A stretch of 64,000 bases of DNA from Echiichthys vipera (Eukaryota > Chordata > Actinopteri > Perciformes > Trachinidae): positions 26,857,672 through 26,921,671 of the forward strand of contig OY829660.1 of NCBI GenBank assembly GCA_963691815.1, given 5' to 3'. The notes below the pieces were generated by a model, which saw nothing but the letters and a program-made list of their open reading frames with translations, was not told the origin of the DNA and searched no databases. Below are positions 13,185-27,900 of the stretch, one piece after another (position 1 is the first letter of the stretch; every line of letters starts with the position of its first letter). A program made the translations under genes and the position numbers.

Positions 13185-16100
13185 CGCGTGTGCGTGCATG
13201 CGTGTGTGTTTAGTACTGGTCTTTCTAAGTCTACAGATACAGATCAGACTTGTTAACCTGCTAATCAGGCTACATTCACACTTTAACTGAAGGTGTCCCA
13301 TTTGAGACTGCGTAAAAAAAGAAAATTCTGGTCATTCGGAGGGGTGTCACGATTCTTCAAATCTAAGATTTGATAGAATTTCTAATTGAACCTATACTAT
13401 ATTGCATACATTATAACTTAAACATAATAAAAACATTTTAATGGGATTTTATTATTTAAAATACCTTACAATTTTTGGATTTGGTATACGTCGTTTATAG
13501 CTGCCTCTTTGGCGGTAAGATGTAACGCAGGTGAGTTGGGTACCGGTGGAGGTTCATGCAAGTTTGGGGCTGCATTTTCTGCAAATGGAGTTGGAGAATT
13601 GGTCGGGATTAATGGTGTCCTCAATGCTGAGAAAATACAGGCACATACTTATCCATCATCCATTGGCCTCAAGTGTATTCTGCAGCAGGACAACAAGCCT
13701 GAACAAACAGCCAATGTTATTAAATGATAAATGCTGTAACCTAAGAACACTTTCAAAAATATAAATCAATTTACAAAATGCAAAGTAAGCGAACAAAAGA
13801 AAAATCTAAATCAAATCAATTTGTTACAACCCTTTGCCTTCAAACCAGCATCAATTCTTATAGATACACTTGTAGGATTATAGTCAGGTGTATGATCAAC
13901 CAATTATAACAAATAGATGCTAATACTCATCAATTTCAATGCTCAATGCTGAGAAATACAGGCAGATACTTATTCATCATGCAGTACCATCAGGGAGGCG
14001 TGTGATTGGCCCCAAATGTATTCTGCAGCAGGACAATGACCCCAAACACACAGCCAATGTCTTTAAGAACTATCTTCAGCGTAAAGAAGAAGAAGAAGTC
14101 CTGATGAAGTGATGGTGTGGCCCACCAGAGCCCTGACCTCAACATCATCCAGTCTGTCTGGGATCACATGAAGAGACAGAAGGATTTGAGGAAGCCTACA
14201 TCCGCAGAAGATCTGGGGTTAGTTCTCCAAGATGTTTGGAACAACCTTTCAGCAGAGTTCCTTCAAAAACTGTGTGAGTGAACCTGGAAGAGTTGATGCT
14301 GTTCTGAAGGCAAAGGGTGTCAGACCAAAGATTGATTTGATTTAGGTTTCTCTTCTGTTCAGTCACTGCATGTTGATAATTGATGAATAAACTATTAACA
14401 CTTCCATTCTTCCTTAAAGATATAATACCTGAGAGCAGGGACGTTTGTCTCCCCTGAGAGAAGCCCGGTTACAACAACATGGTTAAGTACACTTTTATCC
14501 AGTTGTGTAGTAATATGCAGTGCATAAAATGATCTGTGCATGTGCATCTATTCATGGGATTGTTAAAATGAATGCTGCAGCGGCCAGGATGGATTCTGAC
14601 CTGTGGTTTATCAAGCAGTTATTGTAATTTTTTATCATAAATCCCATCTGCATAATAGGATATTTAAGGCCCTGAACCATTTGTCTATGCATTGTGCATG
14701 GAACTATTGGTAGAGTACAAGTACCAGTGCTCCCTCAGATGATGAACCAGATGGACCATCTAAACTTTTTTTTTTTTACAGATACTAAAAGACAGCAATG
14801 CGATTGCCTGTTTCTCAGTACTTTCTGACTCTCCTAACACTGGTCCATATTGAGGACTTATTTAATATTTGGGTTGGGGAACCCCGGGCTGAGGTGTTCA
14901 GGCTGTTGTCTACTTTAAAATAAAAAAGCCAATGCATTGCAATAAATGTGTAATGACACTGGACCAATGCTTTAAAAACTAGGGGTCATCATCTCACATT
15001 GTCCATGAGATGGTGAGAAGTAATCAAAGGCTACATTGGATTTGGGACACACTGCAAAAAAAAAAACCTGGCTGAAGGAAAACATCCCCAACTTAACCGT
15101 GAAGCTAGCAATCCAAATCGTCTAACCTGACGCTCTGACACCACATTGCCACCTACACTGAATTGGTAATCTCTGCCGAGATGAAGTTAGACTCCACATG
15201 GACCTGTCCATTGCAACGCTTGGAATTTTTTTATTTACCAGGAAACAAATCTCCTTTACAACGTGTTCTGGGTTGACACAGCAGCAGCACATTACCCAAA
15301 GTTTAGGACATACAAACATAAAAGACGCAATTGTGAGGGTTCCGTTGATTCAAGCACTTGGGTAGCCACGTTTTGTTGGAGCTATGGCAAATTATCCTGT
15401 TTTAATTATGTATTTCTGATGGAAATAGAACTCAAAACTAAGCGGATTTTATTCTGGGTGATGTCCCTGGATCAACTGTGGAGCAAAAATGCCCCCAAAA
15501 AACACTACTAAAAAGAAAGACGCACAGGCGCCTTCTCCTCATCTTGAGGATGCTAAGTTAGCAAGTGCCGCTAGCCCCCCATCCACTAGCCGGGAAGCAG
15601 ATCCGGGACTGACTCAAGCTCTGGAAACAATGACGACAAATATCGCTCAGATGACGGATGAAAAGTTGGATAAGATGGCACTTGAGATCAAAGCCAACAT
15701 ATCTCTGAGCTTGAAAGAAGTTACCGAACGGGTCAGCGAAGCTGAGCAGAGGATCCTAGTGGTGAAAAAAGCTTTGGCTGATACTGAAAAGCACCTGCTA
15801 GCTCTGGAAAAGACGGCTAACGAGTTGACGGAGCATCTCCAAAACTACAAAATCAGGAGCCAACGCAAAAACCTACGGATCATAGGCCTGCCGAGGGAAA
15901 CAATACAACGACGTTTATGGAGACGTGGATAACCGAGATTCCTGCAGCTCGACACCAAGTCGGGACACATCAAGTTGGAGAGAGCACACAGGCTCCAGGG
16001 TCTAGAGACGTCCAGGTTTCCCCGCGCAATAATTGCAAGGTTTCAGGTTGGAGCCGACCCCTGCTGACATCGGGCGTGAGTCTATCACAGGGCACATAGA

Positions 16101-19100
16101 GACAAACAGAGACACTTCACACTCAAACCTACGGGCAATTGTAAATGGTAATTTACACACCCATGCGCAGCACAGGGAGCAATTCCGGGTTCAGTGTCTT
16201 GCCCAAGGACAATTCGACATGTGGACCGGGGGGAGATGGGGATCGAACCACCAATCTCTCAAACAGAGGACGACCCACTCTGCCACCAAGCTACAGCCGC
16301 CCACAATTGTAGAGTCATCAATTAACCTAACACGTTCTACATCACATATTTTAAGCATCATATGGATACAGTTGTAATTTCTTGTTGAATAACCTACAGA
16401 TATTAGAGAATGAAAGTAGTTATTCGTGGCTGTTAACATGGGGACTTTTGTTTGATTTTACTTTACCACGCCGTCAGATATTACTTTGATTTTAATCAAC
16501 TGTGCCGGCCTATTAGGAGTATGCTTGCATTTAAGGTTAGGCAAAGGGTCTTTCACCCTAAAGGAGGGCACACTCTCTGTTTGCTGTTATGTTTACAGGT
16601 CTTGGTATGGTCACTGAAGGACCTAGTGTTGGTGTTTGTAGTTTTATTTTAAGTTTTGTCACTGTTTTGTCACAAGACTACAATGTGCTCAGTCTGATTA
16701 ACTTATTCGTATGTATGACAGTGAGTATTAGCAACAACTTGAGTTATGCTAGAGACTATTTCATTTAGTCTTCAGCGTACTGTAATTAGCCTTTCGGCTA
16801 ATTTACAGTACGCTGTACAATCTGGACAAATGACCCACTGACTCACTGCTGATACACGTGCACACGGACCCTCTGCTCCACACTCAACTTCACCCTCCCC
16901 CTCCTACACTACACACGCCCCCTCTGCCCCTCACTCACCTTCACCCTCCCCCTCCTACACTACACACGCCCCCTGTTCAGTTTCACCTGAGGCACAGAAC
17001 ATTCACACCATCAAAACCAGAATCTCACACAGACAAATTACACCCAGGACTGTTTTTAGACCACGTTGTGTTTTTAACGTTCCGTTAGAAAGACATGACG
17101 AGCGCACCTTCAACACAGACATTAAAATAGCTGTGCTGAACGTGCGCTCTCTTTTAAACAAATCCTTTATTATTAAAAATGTAATTTTAGATAACAACCT
17201 AGACAGCATTCTCCTTACAGAGACATGGCTTGGCACTGATGCACCTGTTGTTCTCACTGAGGCTTCCCCGCCAGATTTTAACTTTTTATTTTCTACTAGA
17301 GGGGGACAAAAAGGAGGCGGAACTGCGTCAATCACCAAAGACACCATGTTGTCAAATGAAGTCTTTATTAACAAATATTTATCATTTGAGTATCATGCCT
17401 TTGTTTTTAGCAGCCCCCCCTATCCTCTGTATGACAGTGAATTCTCAGAGCTACTGTCAATAACACATAGCATTTATAACAGAATACTGATAACCGGTGA
17501 TTTTAATTTACACATAGATAATTCCTCAGATCCTATGTCGAGAGAATTTTTAAACCTTCTCCATTGCCTTGATTTTAATCAACATATCACGCAGCTGACC
17601 CACAGCAGGGGGCGCACCTTGGACCTGGTCATAACCTATGGCCTGTCCATTGGTGCGCCCTCTGTTGTGGACCTGGCTGTGTCTGACCATTTTTGTGTGT
17701 TTTTTACAATCACCAGTTTTAACCAGCAGGAGGCCCCAGTGAGAACAGTGAGGAAACGCTACCTAACTTCTGAAGTGGCTGCAAATTTTATCCAGATTTT
17801 ACAGAGCACCAGCAACATGTGAGCACCAGCACCATGTGATTTTATTGTTGACAATTTTAACCATAAAATAAAATCAACGCTAGACTTGGTGGCGCCACTC
17901 TCAATAAAAAGAAATATGACAAGACCGACACCCCCGTGGAGAAATGCAGAAACTAAAAAACTAAAGAGAGACTGCAGGAGTGCTGAGAGGAGATGGAGAA
18001 AAACAAAACTGACAGTTCACTATGAAATTTTACGTGAACATCTCAAAACATACAATAACGCAATCAAACAGTCAAGAATCTCCCATTTCCATAAACTAAT
18101 CAACGAACATAAAAACAACCATAAATTCCTCTTCTCCACAATTGACCTTTTAACAAACAAAAATTTTAATAGATCCTCCAAAACACCAACTGACGCCCTT
18201 TGTGAGGACTTTGCAGACCACTTCAGAAATAAAATCAATGACATCAGATCGAGTCTTTTACCACAACAGATTTCCAATGTTGACACACCTGGATCATTGA
18301 TTTTACCCGAGGAAACACTGGAGAGTTTTGCCCTGGTTGATGCGGGGACACTTGGTCGAGTCCTCTCCCACAACCTGCCTATTAGATCCGATTCCCACAC
18401 CGTTTTTCAAAACACTTTGTGGATTCTTTGAGGATCAGCTTTTATACATGATGAATTACTCTCTTCAGACGGGGGTCTTCCCCGCCTCCTTTAAAACGGC
18501 GGTGGTGAAGCCCCTTCTGAAGATGAGCAATTTAGATCCCAACATCTTTAATAATTATCGGCCTGTATCCAACTTTCCGTTTTTAAGTAAAATTTTGGAA
18601 AAACTTGTTTTCAATCAAGTAAATGACTTTTTGATTGCAAACAACATTTTTGAGAAGTGTCAGGGCGAACCACAGTACAGAGACAGCCCTTTTAAAGATT
18701 TTAAACGACATCAGGTGCAACTTGGATAACAATGAACTCACAGTCTTGGTACTACTGGATCTAACCGCCGCCTTCGATACAGTAGACCATCACATTTTAT
18801 TAGATAGACTGAAGAACCTGGTCGGCCTCTCTGGTACTGTTCTTAACTGGTTCATTTCTTACCTCACAGATAGACACTTCTTTGTAAGTATGGATACATG
18901 TTCCTCAGAAACCCACAAAATAAAGTGTGGTGTTCCCCAAGGGTCAATTTTAGGTCCAACTCTTTTTAATCTTCACATGCTTCCCCTTGGGGACGTCATC
19001 AGGAGGCACGGCATCAGCTTTCATACTTATGCTGACGATATGCAACTGTATATCGCCGTGTCTCCCGATGACACAGGACCTATTGATGTCCTTTTTAACT

Positions 19101-22100
19101 GCATTTTAGATATCAAGACATGGATGGCAGGAAATTTCCTACAGCTCAACCAGGACAAAACAGATTTTACTCATTGGTCCTGAGGGCCAGAAAGAGAAAC
19201 TTTTACCAAAGTTACAGAAATTTAAACTATCACAATCTGTAAAAAATCTGGGTGTGATTTTTGACTCTGAGCTCAGTTTTATTCCACACATCAAAAATAT
19301 AACAAAAATAGGTTTTTACCATCTTAAGAACATAGCCAGAGTCCGCCCGTTTCTCTCTCAGGCCAGCACGGAGGTGCTGATGCATGCTTTTATCTCTTGT
19401 CGTATAGACTACTGTAATGCCCTGCTCTCTGGCCTTCCCAAAAAGAGCACTTCGAATCTACAATCATTACAAAACTCAGCTGCACGAGTGCTGACAAGGA
19501 CCAGAGGGCGGGAGCCCATAACACCAGTTTTAAAGTCGCTGCATTGGCTCCCCGTGCGTTTCAGGGTTGATTTTAAAGTTCTTCTACTAGTTTTTAAGTG
19601 TCTTAACGGTCTTGGGCCCTCTTACCTATCCGATTTACTTTTACCTTATCGGCCGACACGAACCCTGAGGTCCTCCGGCACCGGCCTTTTAACCATACCA
19701 CAGGTTAGTTCAAAAAAGCACGGGGAGGCGGCTTTCAGTTATTATGGGCCCCGACTGTGGAACAGCCTGCCGGAGAGCCTCAGGGTCGCGGAGAATGCTG
19801 AGGTTATAAAAAGAGGCTTAAGACCCATCTTTTTAACCAGGCTTTTAGTTAATTGATTTCTTTTAGGCAGTGCTAATCAGAGCACTTTTTATCCTTTTTT
19901 ACTGTTTTAATCTCTGTGTTTTAGCCTTCATGCTTTTATTTACTTTTATGTCCTCATGTCTTATGCCCTGCCAGTTTGGGAGTTGTCTCTGATCTGGCCG
20001 CGGGGGGTGCTGTCCCATGGGCGGTTCCGGCCCGGGCGGCTAGAGGGCTCTGCACCTTGGTGCGGAGGCTCCTGTCTGCTCGGGCTGGGGTGGTCTCTGT
20101 GGCGGTGCTCCCTGTGACCTTGGACTGGGATCTCTCCCGGTGTGGTTGGCCCCCCAAAAGGTAGCTTCCTCTAGACTCCTCAGTACCTCAGGTCTCGCTG
20201 CCCGGCCATGTCTCTGTAGTGACAGCTAGCGTTGGTGTAGGTGTGAGTCTGTGTATCTGTGTGCCTGCATGGCTGTGTGTGTTTATGTGAATGTGTGAAT
20301 AAACGTATATACATTTGTGTATGTCTCTGTGCATGACTGTGGGAGGGTTCGGTTCTTTTAACTTTCTTCTCCTGATTTTATTTGATGATTCTCTTTTTCT
20401 GTACATCTCTGTGAGGCACTTTGCGATACTTTTCTGTATGAAAAGCGCCATATAAATAAAGGTTGATTTGATTTGATTTGATGATTTAGTTATGAGTATT
20501 CCTTGTATCAAACTCTGTACTTGGAATGTACGGGGTATTCATCACCCAGTTAAGAGGAAAAAATGTCTTACCTCCCTTAAAGAGAAAGGTGTTGAGATTG
20601 CGTTGCTGTCAGAAACACACCTTGAGGATCAGAAACATCTCAAACTGAAACGAGATTGGGCCGGCAAGACTTTTTTTTCATCCCACACCTCAAACAGTAG
20701 AGGTGTGTGTATTCTAATCAACAAGAAATTGCCCTTTAAACTTGAATCCTGTGTCTCACTCGTGAACAAGATCCCGAGGTACTTGAACTCCTTCACTTGG
20801 GGTAAGGACTCATTCCCTACCTGGAGTAAGCAATACACCGGTTTCCTGCTGAGAGCCATGGCCTCAGATTTAGAGGTGCTGATCCTCATCCCAGCCGTTT
20901 CACACTCGGCTGTGTTCACATTATTATCAACTTAACACAGATACCATAATTAAAGGATTTCGCAGATAAGCTCCAGTTTAAAACTAGGTGAAGTAAAATT
21001 AGGGGGGTCAGCCACTCAGAACGCTGTATGCTAAAGAGTAGGGAGTGTTCTTTCTACAGGAGCTGGTGCTTCATTGGAGGAACTGTGTGACCAGGGGGCA
21101 GAGGATTCAACACGTGAACGAATGAGAGCCAGCCTGGGAATTATGGAACCAGGAACTGCATCAGAAACATTCTAAACTAATCACAAACACTCAATGACTT
21201 TATTGCACTATAAATGCTTTGCTGAAAACTAGGATGTCTCCAGCTTCTGACCAGGAGAGAGTCCCTGGCCAGGCTGAAGGTTCTTTGCTGTTGTTTTTAT
21301 AATGAACTTTTTAAACTTTAAGTTTCCGTATGTGGCTGGGGTATCAGAAAAACTCAGGAGGGTCTTCAACAAACACAGCATCCCTGTGTATTTCAAACCC
21401 AGTAACAAACTCAGACAGAGACTAGTACATCCCAAGGACAGAACACCACACACCCACAAAAGCAATCTGGTTTATGCTGTCCAATTCAACAGGGAATGGA
21501 AAGATCTCTACATTGGGGAAACAAAACAACCACTGCATAAACGCATGGCCCAACACAGGAGAGCTAACTCCTCAGGCCTGGACTCTGCTGTCCACTTACA
21601 TCTCAAGGAGAAAGCCCACTCCTTTGATGACAACAATGTCCACATCCTGGACAGAGAGGACAAATGGTTTGAAAGAGGAGTAAAAGAAGCCATCTATGTA
21701 AAAGTAGAGAAACCATTGCTAAACAGAGGAGGAGGTCTGAGACACCACACATCTCCAATTTACAATGCTGCCCTTTCATCCCTTCCCAGGAATGGCCTCC
21801 TGTGACTCCAACGACTGTCGTCAAGACCCAATAGAGCACTAACGAAGTCGAAACCAACTTCCCACCAACGACTGCTACTCTAATGACGGTCGTTGGCACT
21901 TTGGAGCACAAAGGGTTCCAGTGACATCATCGGCCTTGTGAGAGGTTAAATACCGGGATCTCCACACCAGTTAGTTGGACCAGTCCAAGCCTGGTCAGAT
22001 GCGTACATGAACTCATGAAGCCTCTTGGATGAGAGGTGAAACGTCTTCCTAGACAAATAACCAAGTCCAGTTGCTTTTGACTGAAATTGCTTTGAGGATA

Positions 22101-24948
22101 ACGATGACCTGGACAAATGATAATATTCCCAGGCTTAAACTTTAAGAAGTATTCTGGCTTTCCTTGATAAAGAACACGACAAGGCTTTGGAGGCAACAGT
22201 CAGGAAATGCCCCAGGCCCTAACGGCCTGGGGGAGCTGTGAATTCTATAAAAAATTTGTCGTACGTATAGACCTGTTTCTCGAGATGCTAAATGACTGGT
22301 TTGTAAGGGGAGTCCCTCACTGAAGCTAATATCAGTCTTATACTTAAAAAAGGGAAACCAGCTGATGAATGATCTTTGTATCGTCCCATAAGCTTATTAA
22401 ATGTTGGTTTCAAAATACTTTCTAAAATATTAGCACGGCGCCTTGAGAAGGTACTTCCTAATATTATTAATGTCGATCAGTCAGGATCTGTTGTTGCCAG
22501 GAGCTCTTGTTATAATATGAGAAGGCTTTTAAAAGTAGTTCAACTCTCGCATCAGCAGAAACTCCCCAGCATGGGGATAAGACTATACGCAGAAAAGACC
22601 TTTGACAGAGTGGAATGGCCATTTCTTTTTTCTGCTCTTGACACCTTTGGGCTGGGAGAAACATTCTGCAGCTGGGTTAGACTTTTATATAACAGACCAC
22701 TTGCAGCAGTTCGTATTAATGGGCCGACTTCTTCTTACTTTCCCCAGGCAGCTTCTGTTCGCCATAGTTATAGAACCTCCCACGGAAGCTATAAGGAATA
22801 GCCCAGATATTACTGGAATCTCTGCTGGTGGAAAAGATCATAAAATAACCTTATACACTGAAGATTTTTTATTTTTTTGTAACTAACCCACAGACATCTG
22901 TACCAGCAGTTATGGAAATAATAAATCAATTTAGTGAGTTCTGAGGTTATGCCTCCAGGTAACCCTCATCGCCCTGCTCCATCCCCATTTAAATAGTCAC
23001 CCGAAGGTTTCACTTACCTGGGGATTTCAATTACTCTGTCACTAGAAGCACTGTACAAGGCCAATTTTGAGCCTCTTCTAAAACGCATTATGGATGATCT
23101 ATACAGGTGGATTTCTCCACCATTGTCTCTACTGGGGAGGATTTCCTTGCACAAAATGAATATCTTGCAGAGACTTCTTTATCATCTTCAAATGGTCCCT
23201 ATTCTAGATAATAAATCTATTAAGAGGGTGGTGAGCTGTTTTGGTAAATTTATTTGGAACAAAAAGAAGCCATGATTAAAGATGGCTAAGCTACAGATGT
23301 CTGTGGAGAAAGGCGGCTTGGCTGTCCCTAATGTTAGACTTTATCAGCTAGCTGCACAGCTTCGCTACATAGCTGATTGGATTAATGGTGACCCAGAATC
23401 GGTTTGATTAGATCTAGAAACACTTAGAAAATTAAGAGCAGCTCGGTTAATAATATTGTAGTTAAAACGACTCTGCTCCTATACACCGTAACATTGATTT
23501 TGTCCTAGCCAGCAGATGGCGGATTTAACATTTGGAGAGATAGAGGCGTCTTAACCCTAGGGCATTTATTTCATAAAGGAGTGATGCTCCAATTTACAGA
23601 AATTGGAAAGAAATATAACCTACCCCCGCATAATTGCTTCTGACTTTTCCAAGTACGTAGCTTCATTCAGGATCAAAACACCCATGTCTTTGAGCATCAG
23701 AGTATCGAGCGCCTGCTTCTCAACAAAGGCAAGAAATCAGTCCGTGGTCAGGGGTATGCTGAACTTAATCTTGCCAGTAATATTAATACAGACTATCTGC
23801 GGCAGGTGTTGAATAATGATCTCAATCTCAGGATGGATGATACAACATGAGCAGAAATTTGGCAACTGGCGAAAGAGAGAGAGCGAGATAAGGCGCGGTG
23901 TGACGATGGATCTAACAGAACAGATACGTTTACATTTTATTAAGTAGATCAACTCACACCTGAGTTTTCTCCTCCTGTGTTTTAAACTGTATCTACTTTG
24001 ACTGATCAGATCCGTTTGTTTATGTATTTAAACATATGAACTGTATCTACATTGACTGACCAGATCAGTCTGTATGTGTTTTAAACATATGAACCATATC
24101 TACACTGACTGATCAGATCAGTCTGTATGTGTGTTTTAAACATATGAACCGTATCTACACTGACTGATCAGATCAGTCTGTATATGTGTTTTAAACATAT
24201 GAACCGTATCTACATTGACTAATCAGATTAGTCTGTATATGTGTTTTAAACATATGAACCTTATCTACACTGACTGATCAGATCAGTCTGTTTATTTGTT
24301 TTAAACATATCAACCGTATCTACACTGACTGATCAGATCAGTCTGTTTTAAACATATGAACCATGTCTACATTGACTGATCAGATCAGTCTCGCTGCTCT
24401 GGGCGGAGAAACAAAGTCAATAAATCAGTGAATCACTGTTAACTTCTTCCCATAGAGCTGACATGAAAATTATTTTGGGTTTAATAAATTTCTGCTGTCA
24501 CTGGGCTCTGGAGCGGCAGACAGACAGCAGAGACCATCTCTCCCAGCGCGTCACAAACGGACGCTTCAGGTCCTTCAGGTGCGACACTGTGATTATGTGA
24601 ACTTGTAGCCTGGTGTTAAAGAAACTGCGGGGCTCACGTGTTACGTGTTTGTGGCACTATGGCACTATCTTACACTGCTACTGTTCCTGTCTTATCTGTC
24701 ACTCTGTTACTGTTTAGTCACTTACATATTGATATGGGAGACATCTGGTCATTGTAGATACATTGGAACACAGGAGTAACAATTGTGACTTTGCCTTTGA
24801 GCTGAAAAAGTTTGGAAATCCCTGTATTAGAGCATCATAACAGTACATGGTTTGTATTTTTCATTTCTGTTTTACATATATCAGAGACAAACATCAACCG
24901 TTTGGTAAAGGCCTTCTGTTACAAGAATAATGGTTGTTATTATTGGTG

Positions 24949-24981
<33 letters not shown>

Positions 24982-27900
24982 TTTATTTATTGATTACGAA
25001 ATGCAAACAGAAAGCATGTTTCCATCGCTTTCTTCTTAGTGAGGACATTAAATGGTTTACTGGTTTGATGTAATTTTTAACACATAAGGAGGAATATAAT
25101 AAACCTAAATATAGGTTTGAACAAGCTTATGATTTACTATCATAATCAAGTCAGTGTTATTCTGCACTACCCTATTATTCTGCATGTGAAAGCAGATTCT
25201 GTAGGCATTGTGACAGATTTGGGTAGCAGAAGTGCTCTAGTTTCTGTTTGTAGTCCAGAAGTATTTACCAATCACATTTGAGCATGCTTTGGTTACATGC
25301 AGGTAAACAGTCTGTTTGGAGGACCATGGAAACGGAACACACCGGCAGGCTATTGTCGATAACAATTTAGCTTTCCATTAGCTTTTAGTTATTATTTATC
25401 ATCAGCCATATGCAGATATCTGTTCATAGAGAAACCGCCCCTCAACTCAAACTCCATTCTCATGTCTCAGGTTGATAATCGGACCATAAACAATAACTGC
25501 TGCTCGGAAAAAGATCTTGGCCCGGATATTTGCTGGCTGTTCCAGAAAGGTCGAAATATTAGCCATGTCCCCAGAGGCTTATCTGCCATCAGACTGATGG
25601 GTTCCAAGATTGGCATCGCTCTGACAGTGAGTAGAAGAGAGGAGGGTCAGTCAAACCACATGTCAGTTGGAGGACTCACAGTGAGAACCAGTAGGCTACC
25701 ACGGCTGAGTAATTTCCTGGATAGTGGCTTCTGCTTATAAATTAGCAGTGTTGTTGTAGCTTGGTGCACTAAGCTTTGACTCCATCTACTACTGCCCCCG
25801 AACTAAGATTTTCTTGGTCGACCAATGGTCGTCATTTAGAGAGATTATAGTCGACTAATCGATGCATATACCCCCGGGTTCGTCTAACGCTACTTACATG
25901 TTAAGGTGGTAGGTCATGTTTGTCTAACGTTACTTACATGTTTAAGGTGGTAGGTCATGTTCGTCTAACATTACTTACATGTTTAAGGTGGTAGGTCATG
26001 TTTGTCTAACGTTACTTACATGTTTAAGGTGGAAGGTCAGGTTCGTCTAACGTTACTTACATGTTTTAAGGTGGTAGGTCATGTTCGTCTAACGTTACTT
26101 ACATATTTAAGGTGGTAGGTCATGTTTGTCTAACGTTACTTACATGTTTAAGGTGGAAGGTCATGTTTGTCTAACGTTACTTACATGTTTAAGGTGTAAG
26201 GTCAGGTTCGTCTAACGTTACTTACATGTTTTAAGGTGGTAGGTCATGTTCGTCTAACGTTACTTACATGTTTAAGGTGGTAGGTCATGTTTGTCTAACG
26301 TTACTTACATGTTTAAGGTGGTAGGTCATGTTTGTCTAACGTTACTTACATGTTTAAGGTGGTAGGTCATGTTTGTCTAACGTTACTTAAATGTTTAAGG
26401 TGGTAGGTCATGTTCATCGTGGACGACAAACTTCTTGCAAAGTTTGCATGTGACCTTCTTGGGGTCATCCTTGTTCTTTTCAAAGTGGTCCCATATGAAA
26501 GACTAGGACTTCCTGTATCTGGTCCTTCAAATTAAAAGCCCTCCAGCCTTGTAGGCCAGCCATCAATCACAGATTTTCACTTAATTTAGACAAGGCACAA
26601 ATCCAAATGTTTTTTCCTGTGACCAATAGACTAATGTTTTTTGGTCGGCTGGTGTTTTTTTTTGGTCAACCAGTGCTTGGTTGTCTATTTGGGGGAAGCC
26701 CTAGTCAAGAGACAAACACACTCCATCCAACAGCTCAGCTTGGCTACTTACTTCATCTGTCACTTCTCACCAAGCAGTTTTTAATTTTGTCTTTTCTTCT
26801 GCTAAAGTGATGAGGTAAAAATCATCTAGTGTATCCCTGAAATAGTGCAATAAAGGGATTTTTTAAAATCAAAAACCCAGCAGAAAACAAAACTAACTGA
26901 AAATGTAAACATTTTAAGATAAATGTATGTTGGTGGTGATCTCTATCAAAAATGAGCTGTAGTCTCGATTGTCAACCACCACTGCAGTGAAAATCTGATG
27001 TGACTGAAAAAAATGGACGATGTCCTGAAATTATATTCACGTTATGTTTAGTAATGTTTATTCATGCCATTCTTATGAAATAGCAGCAGTGTTTCCCACA
27101 CAATCCGATTTTGTTTGTGTTGGTGGCTGACAAGTTAACGGGCAAGCAAGCCTGCTAACGTTAGCCAGCAGCCAGCTAGCTGCATTGATCTGGCATTAGC
27201 TGCTTCTTAACGTTAGCTGAAAAAAACGGTGGGTTGGTGTCAGTCAATTTAGCAGATCAGCCCTGAAAGTCAGGGTGAAATAGTTTGATATTATCCACTC
27301 AAGACTGTGTTTTGCTACATTAACGAACTAGCGTTTCCAATATTTCACAAGTCAGTGTCTTCTCTAGGATTTTTTCAGCACCAGGGGAAAGGGTTTTGTT
27401 GTAACATTGCTCCCATAGGGCCTCATTTATCAAACGAACGTACGGCAGAAAAACGTGCGTAAGACCATTTCCTGGCAAACGTCGGCATTTATCAATTTGG
27501 ACGTGAGCGTGAGCTACGATCAAATCTCACGTCTGGTCTGAGGTCGTGTACGCACATTTGAGCCTGTGTATTTGCGGTCTAGCACAGCAAAATCTTGCTG
27601 AAAATAATGAACAAACCTCAGCAGTCATTAAGCATAAGCAGTCACATATTAAGAAGAGATCAAAACGGATTCTTAAAACGAATAAAAAATAAATAAAAAT
27701 TGTGGTTGGAGCGATTTATTGTACTCATGTGCGTCTGAAGGCACCATCCATGAATGATTACGCATTCATCAATCGCCAAAACTACCACTCGATAAATGTA
27801 CAGGTGATTTGTGATGCCAAGCTATCGCTTTTAAACGTGGTGGCCAGGTGGCCAGGGGGGAACGCACGCAATTATTTTAAATATCAAAACAGCTCGGCTC

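Noticed and set aside
25462..25740. Open frame of 92 residues
   Set aside because: No recognisable domain, no splice context, and AT-rich codon use similar to non-coding flanks.
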